Translations under genes and position numbers: made by a program
The notes under the pieces: generated by a model
Told to the model about the DNA's origin: nothing
What the model saw: the letters and a program-made list of their open reading frames with translations, nothing else
Databases searched by the model: none
Shown here: one piece after another, positions 37,316-49,896 of the stretch
Numbering within the stretch: the stretch's first letter is position 1
How the letters are laid out: every line of letters begins with the position of its first letter
Origin: Hemibagrus wyckioides
Taxonomy: Eukaryota > Chordata > Actinopteri > Siluriformes > Bagridae
Assembly (NCBI RefSeq): GCF_019097595.1
Contig: NC_080714.1
Coordinates: 25,748,759 to 25,812,758, forward strand
Reading direction: 5' to 3'
Length of the DNA: 64,000 nt

Positions 37316-37868
37316 TACACCGATCGGACATAACATTATGACCAACTGCCTAATATTGTGTCGGTCCCCCTTTTGCTACCAAAACAGCCCTGACCCGTCA
37401 TGCACTGTGTATTCTGTCACCTTTCTATCAGAACCAGGATTAACTTCTTCAGTTTGAGCAACAGTAGCTCGTCTGTTGGATCGGATCACACGGGCCAGCC
37501 TTCACTCCCCACATCCATCAATGAGCCTTAACTGCCCATGACCCTGTCACCGGTTCACCACTGTTCCTTCCTTGGACCACTTTTGATAGATACTGACCAT
37601 TGCAGACCGGGAACACCCCACAAGAGCTGCAGTTTTGGAGATGCTAGCCATCACAATTTGGCCCTTCATCAAACTCGCTCAAATCCTTACGCTTGTCCAT
37701 TTTTCCTGCTTCTATCACTTGCTGCCTAAAGTCAAAGTCAAAAGTCAAAGACAAAGAAGCTTTATTGTCACTTCAACCATATATAGCAGATGCAGGTGCC
37801 ATGATGAGGAGATAATCAGTGTTATTCACTTCACCTGTTACTGCTCATAATGTTATGCCTGATCTGTG
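37316..37868 (-). mobile_element. Tc1-like relic (family C) with nested insertion
   Basis: The ends accgatcggacataacatta and taatgttatgcctgatc are inverted copies. The body matches the 0.6- and 42.6-kb copies in the opposite orientation. Between 37728 and 37795 a (gtcaaa)n stretch plus a gctttattgtcacttcaacc tail, a SINE/LINE 3'-end sequence, interrupts it. No intact frame. Confidence 0.7.
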
Positions 37869-38479
37869 TATGGTACCAGTAAAGGTTTGTGGACACCTGA
37901 CCAATTACACCTGTATATGCTTTTTGAATATCTTGATCCACTGCAATCCATGTCTTCATGGAGCTCATTTTGTCTACAGGGGCATTTGTAAACATTAATG
38001 AAAGCTCAGGATCGCATTGTTATTGAAGTAGACTGTAATAACTATATTTTCAGGAACTGCAAGTTTGCTTAAAGTGCTTTTTACAAGATAATAATGAAAT
38101 ATCTAGTAACCTGTAAACTTTCCCTGAAGTGAAAAGTAAATAAACACTGCAGGGTAGTTACAGAGTCTCAGAGACCGTCTCCCCCTGAAAGGATGTTCAC
38201 AACGTTCTTCTGTTGTTAATGATGTAATGTATTCTCCACTTTTGGGCATTTTAAACAACTCTCCTTCCATCTTCTAGTATATGTTAATAACTACTGTTTG
38301 CTTGATTTAGGCTTTTTTTTTCACTTACACACTAGCCAGCTCTCCAACAATCTCCCATTCTCTATATTAAGTGTGATCAGGCACTGTTATTACACATTTT
38401 ACTTCTTACTGGAGGCACCTACTTCTTTTGTCCTGAGAGCTTTATATCTGACTTACCTCCTCCCTCCTACATGAAAGTA

Positions 38480-39157
38480 CACTATATTGCCAAAAGTTTT
38501 GGGACACCCCTCCAAATCATTGAATTCAGGTGTTGTTTTTCAGGGGTTGGGCTCAGCCCCTTGAAGTTAGAGTCCTGACCTCAACCCCATAGAACACCTT
38601 TGGGATGAATTAGAGCGGAGACTGTGAGCCAGGCCTTCTCGTCCAACATCAGTGCCTGACCTCACAAATGTGCTTCTAGTGGAATGGTCAAAAATTTCCA
38701 TAAACACACTCCTAAACCTTGTGGAAAGCCTTCCCAGAAGAGTTGAAGCTGTTATAGCTGTAAAGGGCGGAACAACTCCATATTACATTCATGTGCATGT
38801 AAAGGCAGACGTCCCAGTTTTGACCTGGCTCTCAGTCTCCACTCTAATTCATCCCAAAGGTGTTTTATCAGGTTGAGTTCAGGACCAGTCAAGTACCTCC
38901 ACGCCAAACTCACTCATCCATGTCTTTATGGACCTTGCTTTGTGCACTGGTGTGCAGTCATGTTGGAACAGGAAGGGGTCATCCCCAAACTGTTCCCACA
39001 AAGTTGGGAGCATGAAATTGTCCAAAATGTCTTGGTATGAAGCTGAAGCCTTAAGAGTTCCTTTCACTGGAACTAAGGGGCCGAGCCCAACCCCTGAAAA
39101 ACAACACCTGAACTCAATGATTTGGAGAGGTGTCCCAAAACTTTTGCCAATATAGTG
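38480..39157. mobile_element. Palindromic Tc1-like derivative (family B)
   Basis: 678 bp flanked by TA (38478-38479; 39158-39159). Both ends carry the same long inverted repeat (cactatattgccaaaagttt...), extending about 90 bp. Two transposase C-terminal fragments face opposite ways. The left half reads plus ([20 protein letters not shown]) and the right half minus ([19 protein letters not shown]). It is therefore a head-to-head fusion of two partial copies. Non-coding. Confidence 0.72.
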
Positions 39158-39779
39158 TATGAATTTTCAGTTCTTGTAATTCTTCTAGGGTCCTGATGCA
39201 GATATTAACTTTTGTATCAAGTTGCATGAAAATATGTACAACTTCAGTGCAAATAGCAAACACACCTAATGTATTTTTGCTTATGTTATTAGTTTGTATA
39301 TGGCTGTATATGTTGTTTGGGTTTGTAGCATTGTTCTGTTTAAGTCCAGTGTGATATGTTACCCTCACCATTCTCCTTTATTGAACCAGTCCTGTGGCTA
39401 ACCACCAAGCTTGTGTTTGTTCTGTAAACGTGAATTGCCAATAAACGAGCAAGGGAATTGTCTTAACAATGCTTTCTGGTCGATCTTCTTCTTCTGGACA
39501 CCACAATATGATGGATGGAGTGCCATGAGCCATGAATTGCTCTGAAATGCAACTTACCGCTCATCATTTGTGTGGGTTTTAAAAAAACATGCTTAGTCAT
39601 GCAACTCAAATGCACTCACTTTCACAACCAATCATTCAACAAAATCCTGGAAGACATCAGTTTTTATCATTGTCCAACCCACTAAAAATGTTGCCTCACA
39701 TCAATGTTATTCTCTCCGGTTTGGAAGAACCGAACCTTGCCACGCCCATCTGTGCAACGATTTCAATATTCAACAACTC

Positions 39780-39942
39780 ATGACATGAAGAGACTTTGGC
39801 AGCGATCTGGCAACCCAGGGCTCGCGCTCTCCGCAGAGCTGCGCGAGCGTGTGGGAATTTGAACGGGAACGAAAATAATCGCCACTTTAACTAAAAAAAT
39901 TGGAACAATTAAGAGTGGAAGACTGGCTTTCTTCAAGACTCG
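39780..39942 (+). promoter_or_regulatory. mdfi: Probable promoter and non-coding first exon of the mdfi-type gene
   Basis: A CpG-richer segment (around gggctcgcgctctccgcag, 39818-39836) precedes a GTAAGA donor at 39943. The coding exon 2 acceptor is ttcag at 41795-41799, leaving a short UTR before the ATG. No coding potential is seen in the putative exon 1. The transcription start is not defined. Confidence 0.5.
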
Positions 39943-40242
39943 GTAAGATTAAAAAAGTTTGATTTTCTACATTTCTTTCCTACAAGAATAACTTGTTACC
40001 ACATTTAAACATTTAATTAGGTTCGTACTTGGAGTTCGTCCCGGTTAGTCATGTCTGAATAACGTTGTGTGTTTGTTTGTTTGTTTGTTTATGTGTCGAC
40101 TCCCAGGCTGTTCTCTGAAAATGTTTATACTAGTTTAAACGGTGGTACAATCACTCAAAACAAACTTTTTGGGGTACTTGGTTGTTTTTCTTTTCTTAAA
40201 TATTACAAAGCCTATGAAACAGCATGAACCTCATTCTGTCTT

Positions 40243-40310
40243 TTTGTGTGTGTGTGTGTGTGAGTGTGTGTGTGTGTGTGTGTGTGAGTGTGTGTGTGTG
40301 AGTGTGTGGG
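40243..40310. repeat. (GT)n microsatellite with GAGT interruptions
   Basis: tgtgtgtgtgagtgtgtgtg in the first intron of the mdfi-type gene. Confidence 0.92.
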
Positions 40311-40408
40311 CATGTTTTATGTTCTTGGGGACTAAAATTTCCCCAGAAGAATAGGAATATTATCTCTAATTTTGACATTTGGCTGGTCCACACAAAACAA
40401 CAAATCTA

Positions 40409-40411
<3 letters not shown>

Positions 40412-40448
<37 letters not shown>

Positions 40449-40473
40449 TATTATTATTATTATTATTATTATA
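40412..40473. repeat. (AAT)n joined to (ATT)n: perfect inverted repeat
   Basis: About 11 AAT units run straight into about 9 ATT units, so the stretch is a self-complementary palindrome of about 60 bp able to form a hairpin or cruciform. It lies in mdfi intron 1. Confidence 0.88.
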
Positions 40474-41102
40474 AAGAGTTGAATAATTTTCTTTTGACTA
40501 TGAGATTAGACAGATATCAATAAAGTATATCTATATTATATTTTTATATTTATATATAATAACGTGTGTGTATATATATATATATATACACACACACAAA
40601 TATATATACAAGATTACTGAGGCTAATAATCTAATAATTGTCAGTGGATGGTCCTCAAAAGGCTAAACAGACATAAATGTTTGTGTGTGTGTGTGTGAAT
40701 TGGATTTATAAACATGTAAATTGTCCTTGTGGTTCATCCCAGACTTGGTTATAAATGTGTTTGTCTCTCCTTAATGTACTATTTTAGGCAATAGAGAGTT
40801 GTTAGAAATAATAAATAAAGTTTATGTTTGAATAATATGTTTGCAAAAACATGCCAAGTTGCAGGATTGGGGTTTTTCTCTGTATGTAAAAACTCCATGA
40901 TTGTAAACGTTCAATGCAAACATGTATATTAAGGCTAGATAAAACAGACAAAATATGTACCTGTTCAATGAAGAAAAATGAATCACACATTGATTTGATT
41001 CTCTGGCCGATCAGACTGTTAGAAAAACAAGTCTGAAGATAATAATGACTTACTTTACTTTATTGTACTTTAAAGGCCATTCTTTATGTAGACAGCAGTA
41101 CG

Positions 41103-41137
41103 CATACATACATACATACATACATACATACATACAG
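41103..41137. repeat. (CATA)n microsatellite
   Basis: About 8-9 units in intron 1 of the mdfi-type gene. Confidence 0.9.
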
Positions 41138-41811
41138 CAGCAACACAACACACATTTATAATAAGTCATTTAATAACACGATTGCAGCAGGTACAAATGA
41201 ATCCTTATATCTATTTGATTTGCACAAAGGGAGTCCGGCCAGAAGGAAGCAGATGAAATTCGGTACACAATAGATGGCTGGCACAGAAAGGACAAACTGG
41301 CCCTTCTTAGTCACCTTATATTCGTAAATTTGTTTAATAGTCTTTAAATCATGCTTAATGTTCAGATTTAATTACGCTAATGCCGTCTCGTCCACAGGCA
41401 AACCATTTCATAATTGTTTAACAAAAAGTCCATAGTATACTTCCATCTCAGTGTAAACATGAGACATTTCCACTGCCAATGTCCTGGGTTAAATTAAGTA
41501 ATAAGTATTGCAAGGCACTTTGGTAGCTTTTGAAAGACTCACAGCAGAAACTTTTAACCATACATTTTTTATTATCAAGGAGATGTGTGTGTGCTATAAT
41601 TTTTTGTGGACTTTGGTGATTCTGTGATTCATTTAAAACATCCAGAGGACTCCAGAGAATTTCTGAGAAATTTAATAATTTGTTAGAAAACCCCCTTTGC
41701 ACACCGTAGCCTTGTGAAATATATCAGTGTCAATGTGACAATGACTAGTTAATGATATGTTGTTACATCATCTTCATCTGACTTTCATTATGTATTCAGA
41801 GCTATTGCTAG

Positions 41812-44582
41812 ATGCCTCACAAGGAGACAGAGGCCATGGATGTCCAGCAGCATGGCGGAAAGGATCGAACCCACAGGAACCATCTCATCCAGCCTGAGAG
41901 CAAAGTGGAGGCACAAGACGTCACACAACAGCCAGGTCAATAATGGTTTCGGCTCTCTTCTCTGTTAGAAAAAGACATCTACCTCTGCAGCGCTCTAGAT
42001 TATCCTTAACAATATACATGACTGCTTGCATGAGTTTTGACCATTAGGCTCCTTAAGAACTCACACGCAATGAGGAACCAAATACATATGATGTATGATG
42101 AAATAAGGTCATAAGCATAGCTTGTCACCTGACCAAGTCCATCCCCACAGTGAAGCAGGCGGGTGGCAGCATTACATTGTGGAGATGTTTTTCAGCAGTA
42201 CGAACTGAGATTGGGGTAGAGGTTAACTTCACCACAATAATGGTCCAAAAGATACAGCCAGGACATCATATTGAGTGGCTGAGAAACAAGTCTTTGAATA
42301 TGATCGAGTGATGTATTTTTTCCACATCGATTGACAGATCCTCTTCCAGCAAGGCTTCCATGTGTGAACGGAATAGGTTATGGTGGAAGTGATGACTCTT
42401 TAACAGACATCGTAATCACGAACGAGGATGCTTTACTGCTCCCCAACCATGTGCCAGTGATCGTGCACAAACTCGACAAAGGTAAAAACATTCATGATGT
42501 TATTTCACCTTTAACTTGGAAGCACCTCCTGAGGTTTCACTTGAGTTTTTGTGTTTACATGTAGAGGGTTTTTTTTTTTAATGAAGTTGAATAAATTAAT
42601 TCCTGTTGCAAATGTCCTTATACACCGATCAGTCTTAACATTATGAGCACTGAGAGGTGAAGTGAATAAGACTGATGATCTCCTCATCATGGCACCTGTT
42701 AGTGGGTGGGATATATTAGGCAGCAAGTCAACATTTTGTCCTCAAAGTTGATGTGTTAGAAGCAGGAAAAATGGGCAAGAGTAAGGATTTGAGCGAGCTT
42801 GATGAAGGGCCAAATTGTGATGGATAGACCACTGGATCAGAGCATCTCCAAAACTGCAGATCTTGTGGGGTGTTCCCGGTCTGCAGTGGTCAGTATCTAT
42901 CAAAAGTGGTCCAAGGAAGGAACAGTGGTGAACCGGTGACAGGGTCATGGGCGGTCAAGGCTCATTGATGTACGTGGGGAGTGAAGGCTGGCCCGTGTGA
43001 TCCAATCCAACAGATGAGCTACTGTTGCTCAAATTTCTGAAGAAGTTAATCCTGGTTCTGATAGAAAGGTGTCAGAATACACAGTGCAGGACGGGTCAGG
43101 GCTGTTTTAGCAGCAAAAGGGAGACCGACACAATATTAGGCAGGTGGTCATAATGTTATGACTGATCAGTGTATGTAGGCCAGCACTAGCGGCAGCTTTA
43201 CCATGTCAACAATACAACAACAATGAGTCAAACAACAATCCTGCCAGTGTATAACAAGTCACTGTCATTTGTTCACCTCGAGATGTCCAGTTTTTTTCCC
43301 TGTTAATTTTTCTGTTTAATTGATTGTTATAGAATTTGGCTGCATATAAACAAGTTAGTCAGCTAATAGGTATCACTTCTTCATGTGAAAACAACAGCCA
43401 TTTGCTTACCTAAACAGAGTCGGTGAGCTGCTGCAAATTAGCTGAGTAGGTCAGCATGGGGAAGTGACATGTCCCTAATACATTTTTTTCATCTATTTCA
43501 GAGACTCCCAGCCCTCTCAATGGCCTCTCTCCTCCAGACACTGTGGCTAATAGATCTCCACCTGTCTGCACACCACCCTCTCCCTCTAAAGATCAAAGGG
43601 CACCTCATCCTGCACAGATACCCAAGTCCAACGGGCATAAGAAACCCCACAAAAAGAAGCGTCCTCCCTCCACCTCCAAAAGCCAACAGAGTTTAAAAAC
43701 AAGTTCCAATCAGGTCCAGGATGACGCTGGTGATGGTAAATATTTCATATGAACACAATTTGTTTTCATTCCAGTGAAGGGAAATTGTAATGCTACAGCA
43801 TTACAAAGACATTCTATACAATTGTGTGCTTTGGGCAAAGCTCACATCTGGGTGTAATGGTCAGGTGTCCACAAACTTTTGAACACAAAGTGACTTTAAA
43901 CCGTTTGTTAACCAGAGTCTGCGTTTATATCAGTAACGTTAAACTGCTCCAGAGCACATGCAGAGAGAGAGGCCTCACCCGTGGAGTTAACAGTAAATAA
44001 GCACTGGCCTTATCTGTCAGCTACACTGGGCCCATGGCTTTATCTTTGTGACTCATGCTGCCTGGTAGACGTTTCCATTAGATTGCACATCCCTACCTGG
44101 AGACCCTTTTGAGCCTAAAGAACATTTGGCTGATCTAAAACACCCACAGTTAGTATTTGAATGTTAATACTTTGTGATCGTCTTAAGATCATGAAGACTT
44201 AATAAGGTCAAGGATGTGAACTATGCGCAGTGTAATTTTTACCGTCACCTCTGGATTCTGTGTTCTGAAAATGCTTGACGTTGGTCTAAAACAAATCATC
44301 TTAAAATATGTGTGTGTGTGTACAGACTGCTGCGTGCACTGTGTCCTGGCCTGTCTGTTCTGTGAGCTGCTGCCCATGTGCTCAGCCTTGGCTCAGTGTT
44401 TGGCCTGTGGAATGGAGTGTGAAGCCCTGTGCTGTTGTGGCGAGGCGTGCGGAGGCCTGGCGTGTTGCTCCGGCGACCCCTGCACTGCTGTGCTGGACTG
44501 TGCCATCCTGGAGGACTGCTGCCAATCGTCCGACTGCCTAGAGATCTGTCTAGAGTGCTGCTCTATCTGCTTCCCTACTTAA
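41812..44582 (+). CDS. mdfi: MyoD family inhibitor (I-mfa domain) gene, complete
   Basis: I-mfa proteins bind and restrain bHLH myogenic factors, TCF/LEF and other regulators, in cytoplasm and nucleus. Coding exons: 41812-41935, 42338-42481, 43502-43735, 44326-44582, all phase-1 joins, 252 codons plus TAA (human MDFI is 246). The first 165 residues are hydrophilic, with a Pro/Ser/Lys-rich middle ([19 protein letters not shown]). The last exon encodes the Cys-rich domain: [49 protein letters not shown] and a CSICFPT end. An in-frame TAG just before the ATG supports the start. It is convergent with the MiT/TFE gene downstream, as MDFI and TFEB are in human 6p21. Because the linked gene looks like TFE3, the exact paralogue (mdfi, mdfic or a lost ohnologue) is open; the symbol is provisional. 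Confidence 0.9.
42621..43174 (+). mobile_element. Tc1-like relic (family C) in mdfi-type intron
   Basis: 554 bp with inverted ends (tacaccgatcagtcttaac; gttatgactgatcagtgta). It lies in the intron between coding exons 2 and 3 of the mdfi-type gene. Its body is about as long as the 582-1106 copy and near-identical in long blocks. Confidence 0.72.
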
Positions 44583-46042
44583 AAAAGCAAATAGCCAACG
44601 ACGAGGATGTTAGTACACTTACAGAGGTGATCTGGAATGTGGCATCACACCAGTGTGTTGCAGAAAGGTTTGTCGTTATGGAGGTTGCATGCCTTATTTA
44701 TTCTCTAGGCTAGTGACTGAGATCAAGGTGTGACTGCTGTGTGCTAAATTAATCTGGGTGTGAACTTAAATCTCACACACTCATACACACACACACACAC
44801 AATGCAAAGTTGCTTATAATGATGTCATGACATGATTATGTGAAGCAAGAGGCCTTACTGTATTTAGAGAATTCATATTCAGATGCATGGCCTGCTTTTT
44901 TATTTGTTTTTGTTTTACATATTTTGTGCAGTTCAGCTTATGTAGAGCACATTTGCACTCGTACTTGCCCACAAAGGGGCACAATGCATTCTGGAGCTGA
45001 TTCAGCACAGAGTGTTCAGAGAAATATTTTTATTTGAGCTTGAGTAAAATCACGATCAAAGATAAATCATTCAAAGGGGTTTGGAAATGAACCACGCTCC
45101 AAATTAGAAAGGATCTCAACAAAGATCAAATATTTCTACAGTTGCTCTTTGTATTATTACAATCAGAGATGTGATGGAGAATCATATGAACTGTTTATTT
45201 TGTGTCCTGGTATCTGCACTCTAAGTAATCTGTCTGAGCAATGCATTAGCTCGTGATTAACTTATGATTTAATGTGACTGTATTTTTTATTGTGCATAAG
45301 AAGTAAAGAGGCTTTTGTTTTCATAATTATGCCTCCTTTTTACTCCGTTAGCTCAGCACTGGAACTATCACTGGCCCTGACAAATACTCTCCACATCTAC
45401 CTTTTTTTAACTGGTTTTTCACACATTTTATTTGATCTGCAGATCAGCGGTAAGCTTGGTAAAGCCAGTCCTGAAACTAGTGTGAAAATAGCCTGGTCCT
45501 TGAATCAAGTGGCTGCATATTCATCTGGACTTGTAGAATTTCACAGGCATCCTCAAGCCCATTACGCCCTGAATTAGACTCAGGTTTGGGAACCGGGCAG
45601 TTCATAGAGGGGGAAAAAAAAAGGGAAGGTCAGTGTAGAGGTGAAAATGCCCCTTTTTAATCTGTGATGAAGTTCTAAACACTTTAAGAAAGCTGATAAA
45701 TGTAGCGCAGACATGTCTCCTTAAGCAGTGGACTATACAGAGAAGCTCCATACCAGAAACAGACAAAAAAAGACAGTGGACTGATTATCTAAACCATACT
45801 GCTGAAATGCTTTACACAATGAATGGTAATGTTTTGCATGCAGTACTGTAAATAATAAAAGACAAAGCAAATGGAAACACAGATATAAAGTTGCCTAGTA
45901 TATAATTGACATATATATATACAAGCTAAGGTCAGGAGGCAGGTTCATGATGGAACTGGAGCGGAAGCAAAACAGGAAGTTTTGGAAACAAGGAAGTAAA
46001 GAGGAAGGCTTTGTGACTAGAGCTAGGCATAAAATGATGTAC

Positions 46043-46176
46043 TCCTGCCATCCATCCATCCATTTTCTATACCTGCTTTATTCCCAATTAGGATCACGGG
46101 GATCTGCTGGAGCCTACCCCAGCACACATTGGGTGAAAAGCTGGGGTACACCCTGGACAGGTCACCAGTCCATACT
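46043..46176 (+). repeat. Fish-wide interspersed repeat, fragment
   Basis: ccatccatccattttctatac, then ggagcctaccccagcacaca and tacaccctggacaggtcacc, a 5' fragment of the 30.6-kb type. Confidence 0.55.
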
Positions 46177-46654
46177 CCTGCCATGTACTAGTCAATTATA
46201 GTACAAGTACTAGGTTAGGACTGTGATATTTAGTGAGACATAGTGGATTATTAATAACTGGATGATGAATTAGAACATCTGGAAATAATTTATTGGACTA
46301 CACTTTGGATGGAAATTAGGATAGAAGAGTGCATTTTTTTCTCTAAATGTTTGTATTTTAATATTTAAAATATAACAATTGTACGGATTTTAGAAAGTCA
46401 AATTTATGATAGTATACTGGTGATTAATCGGTCCGATACATCTGTATCAGGGCCAATACTGACCTGAATTCCAGGATCAGTATGACACAGATTTATTCAT
46501 TTGTTTGTTTGCTTGTTTATTTATTTATTAATTTGCAAACCCATCCACTATGCTGTGAATGCATGTGGTGTTGACTGACAAAACAGATCAAGAACCTGTG
46601 GACGCAGTTCACGCTTTTACAGCCTTTGATTAGTATCTGTAGTGAGTATTAGTA

Positions 46655-46830
46655 CGGGGGATGTGGTAGATTAGTGGGTAAGGTGTTCAACTACTGATAA
46701 GAGGGTTGTGAGTTTGAATCCCAGGTCCACCAAGCTGCCACTGCTGGTCTCCTGACCAAGGCCCTTAGTTGAATAAAAAAGAAAAATATTGTAAGTTGCA
46801 CCAGATAAGAGCGTCTGCCAGAAATATAAA
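46655..46830 (+). mobile_element. tRNA-headed SINE, second family
   Basis: gtggtagattagtgggtaag, then gttgtgagtttgaatcccag (B-box-like), ccaccaagctgccactgctg and tail agataagagcgtctgccag, a tail typical of fish SINEs. Confidence 0.6.
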
Positions 46831-48189
46831 TGTATTTGCATTTACAACAACAGTTAGCTAAACAGGTCACTACTTGTAAACTATCAATGAATGAACTCCA
46901 CATTTATGCTTAGCCCATATTAAAGGTTTTCTTGTAAGAAAACCCCTCAAACTCTGGTTTTAATCATGTTCATCCCACGAGCACTACGGATATTTGGGAC
47001 GAGGGGATATTTTTAAATGACGCTGAAATCAGACTCATGGGAAAAATACACGTTTCACTGAACAGAGATCCTGATTCGAGCCGAAACGAACTGAGACAGG
47101 AAGCGGGCCACGCTTCACTCTCTCATGTGAGGGCCCGAGGTTTCTGCGCCGGTCCATTTGGGCCGTGACCTCTGAGGGAGCTGGCAGATTGGCTCGAAAA
47201 GGAAGAGACCATGAGTCACTCAGCACAGTTCTCACAGCACAGTAACATCAGACGCACAGTTCCGGAGAGAAGAGAAAGCCATAAAAGTGCAACAAAAGCA
47301 GGCGGTTACCACCAAAAAGAACAGGGTGTGATACAGTTGGAATTTTATTTGCCTATTGTCTAAAAACAGAATGCTAAACGTTGCTCCAGCACTTCCTATT
47401 TAAAAAAAAAAAAAAAATATTATGTGCAGTTTATTAATATTTTATCCTTTCTATTCAAGCTCTTGTGATCATGCCGAATGCACATTGGGATAAACTCTGC
47501 CCTCAACCCCCTGGTCATAGGTTTGTGTTTTTTAACACACATGGGGTCTCGCTTTGGACCGGAGATGGGCAGGAAAGCTATGTTTATTGTAGAAATGTGC
47601 CAAACAGGAAGTGGAGGAAGTGACTGAGATGACAGTGTTGGGGTGAGAGGATAAGACCCCGAGCTCCACCCGGTGCTGCGCTTCAAAGCACCACCGTCGC
47701 TGTGGGTCTATTCAGACAGGAAACAGCTTTACCAACACAACGCCAATCATGACTGCTACAGCTAGGCATAAATCAGGAAGTTGCTAGACCGTGGCAGTCT
47801 AAACAAAAATAAAACAGCATTGCATCTGTATATCTGCTGCAAATTGATAAGAATATTGATTATTTAAAAGACAAGTGTTCATTGAATGGAGCGTAGAGAA
47901 TGTTTACCCAGAGATACCAGTTCCACTATCATCTTTATGAGGGCTTTAAAAAACTGTAAGAGTGAATAGGAATTTAACGGTGTTAGAAAGGATGAGTTCA
48001 TGTAGATTTCTACCTGGATCCTGGTTGATTTAGCTAATTATCAGGGGCAAGACAATGTTGCTGTGAGTAAATATTCAACAACAAATCCAATAAAAGTGAA
48101 GCCATTTTAAAAGGTTTGCTTCCCTTTATGTACAGGACAAGTTCAAGTTCAGGAATTTCCTTATCAAAATATCTGACCAAGATCCACCT

Positions 48190-48430
48190 TGGTCAAGAGT
48201 GATGGTAACTCAAATGGTTAAGGCTCTGGATCGTTGACTGGAAGATCGCGGTTCAAGCCCCAGCACCACCAAGCTGCCACCAATGGGTCCTTGAGCAAGA
48301 CCCCCAACCCACCCTGCTCCAGGGGTGCTGCATTATGGCTGACCCTGAGCTCTGACCCCAACCCAGAAGGATGGGATATGTGAAGAAAGAACTTCTCCGT
48401 GCAGTAATGTGACAAATAAATGATTTCAAT
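48190..48430 (+). mobile_element. tRNA-headed SINE
   Basis: gtaactcaaatggttaaggc (A-box part), cgcggttcaagccccagcac (B-box part), a body with gggtccttgagcaagaccc and ctgctccaggggtgctg, and a tail cagtaatgtgacaaataaat. It is not a functional tRNA gene: the head is degenerate and fused to a SINE body. Confidence 0.68.
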
Positions 48431-48949
48431 ACAGGAGAATAATTAAACCTGGTTGTAGAGCATTTTCACAGAGATCAGGTATGACCCAGCTTTGCAGCTG
48501 ATGCGTCTAAATATTGTTTCTCCAGTGTGGTGTGCCCTCTAAGTGTTTTTCCTCCACTTAAAGCTGATTCAGCCCATCAAGTGATCATTAAACCCACTTC
48601 ATAAGTGGAATCAGGTGTGAAAACAGCTCAAGGAAACCTTCAGACTGGTGTCGGATACTGGATACGTTACAAAGGTAATAAACTACTGACTTTGTACGTT
48701 TTACTGAACACATCAGGACAGAGAGTAGGGTACTGACCCAGCACAAAACTCATCAAATGCTGCACATTTTTCATGGCTGAGGGACGCCACTGCTGCAGGC
48801 TGCATTCCTCTGAGAACCTCAGATCCACCTAAAGCCAGCAGGTATTTTTCTTTTCTTTTTAAATGAACCTGAGAAAGAAAATTATTTTGCCCGTCTGACA
48901 ACATGAACAACGCAAAACTAAATTGCTGTATTACAAAGCGTCTGTCTAT

Positions 48950-49090
48950 ACGTGTGGCCCTGTCTATAGGACTGGTGACCTGTCCAGGGTGTACCCCTGC
49001 CCTTCGTCCAATGTTTGCTGGGATAGGCTCCAGCAGATCCCCATGACCCTAATTAGGAATAAAGCGGGTATAGACAATGGATAGATGGAT
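48950..49090 (-). repeat. Fish-wide interspersed repeat, fragment, inverted
   Basis: tggtgacctgtccagggtgt, then gctgggataggctccagcag and ataaagcgggtatagacaat, the reverse complement of the same repeat. Confidence 0.55.
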
Positions 49091-49896
49091 GTATTACAAA
49101 GCTAGAGCTGTTTAGGTTTAACAAACTACATACAGGTGACCATAATGATCAAGATAGGGGCGGGGCCAGGGGCATAAGTAATGATGTGACACAAGACCTG
49201 TCAAAATAAGTGTAAATATGTGTATGTTAAAGAATATTATAAGTAATAGGGGCAAGCTATAGAGAAAGTAGCTTTATTATTATTATTTTATTCAACATAA
49301 AGAAGAAAGGGAAATTAAAACTGGATTTCATCCAATCAACAACACGCCATATTGTTATTATAATATCCATATTATATTTTATGTCCCCCCTTCTTCTTCT
49401 CCTAACAATGAGGCTTTAAAAACATGCCCTGGTTAATCAAAACAAAGCTTTTTTATAAGAGAGCATTCGTCTACACACACCTTTAATATCAGGAGGGGGT
49501 TGATTAGTTTTGTCTCCTGCTTTAACCTTAGCCTGCGGTGAGGTTCAAGCAAAACACACAAAAGAATTAAAATAAAAATGGCTTATTTGAGGCCAGTCCA
49601 GTCCACACAGCACTCCAGTCTGTCATGGTCCAGACACAGGTCTCTAGGTGGACTCAGTAACCCAGCCAAAGCTAACACAGTGTGATTCCTGGGTAATGAG
49701 ATTTTCAAAAGAAACCACAACCTGCGTTTTATTGCCGCTTGGATCAAACCGATCATAGCCACAGGAATGCAAACAGCGTTATTCATGGAACCTCTCACAC
49801 CTTCACACTGAGATCAGACACCAAACACTACATACCTACACCCAACCACCCCCCAACCACCTCCTAAACTGCCCCAAACAGCCCCAAACCCCATAA

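Larger units (their letters stand above)
36200..39779. other. Intergenic region between ntpcr and the mdfi-type gene
   Basis: Divergent promoters flank it (ntpcr minus, mdfi plus). It holds the X-box, AAT arrays, a family C and a palindromic family B Tc1 relic. The remaining AT-rich sequence shows no exon or RNA gene. Confidence 0.55.
44583..49890. other. Region downstream of the mdfi-type gene, no further gene seen
   Basis: The first few hundred bases are likely 3' UTR (a (CA)n run at 44784-44800). After that come SINE and interspersed-repeat fragments and AT-rich unique sequence. No spliced frame, RNA gene or recognisable motif was found on either strand. Confidence 0.5.

Noticed and set aside
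48204..48275. tRNA-like sequence with A and B boxes
   Set aside because: Degenerate head fused to a SINE body; similar heads at 22893, 34595 and 46655 show it is a SINE family.
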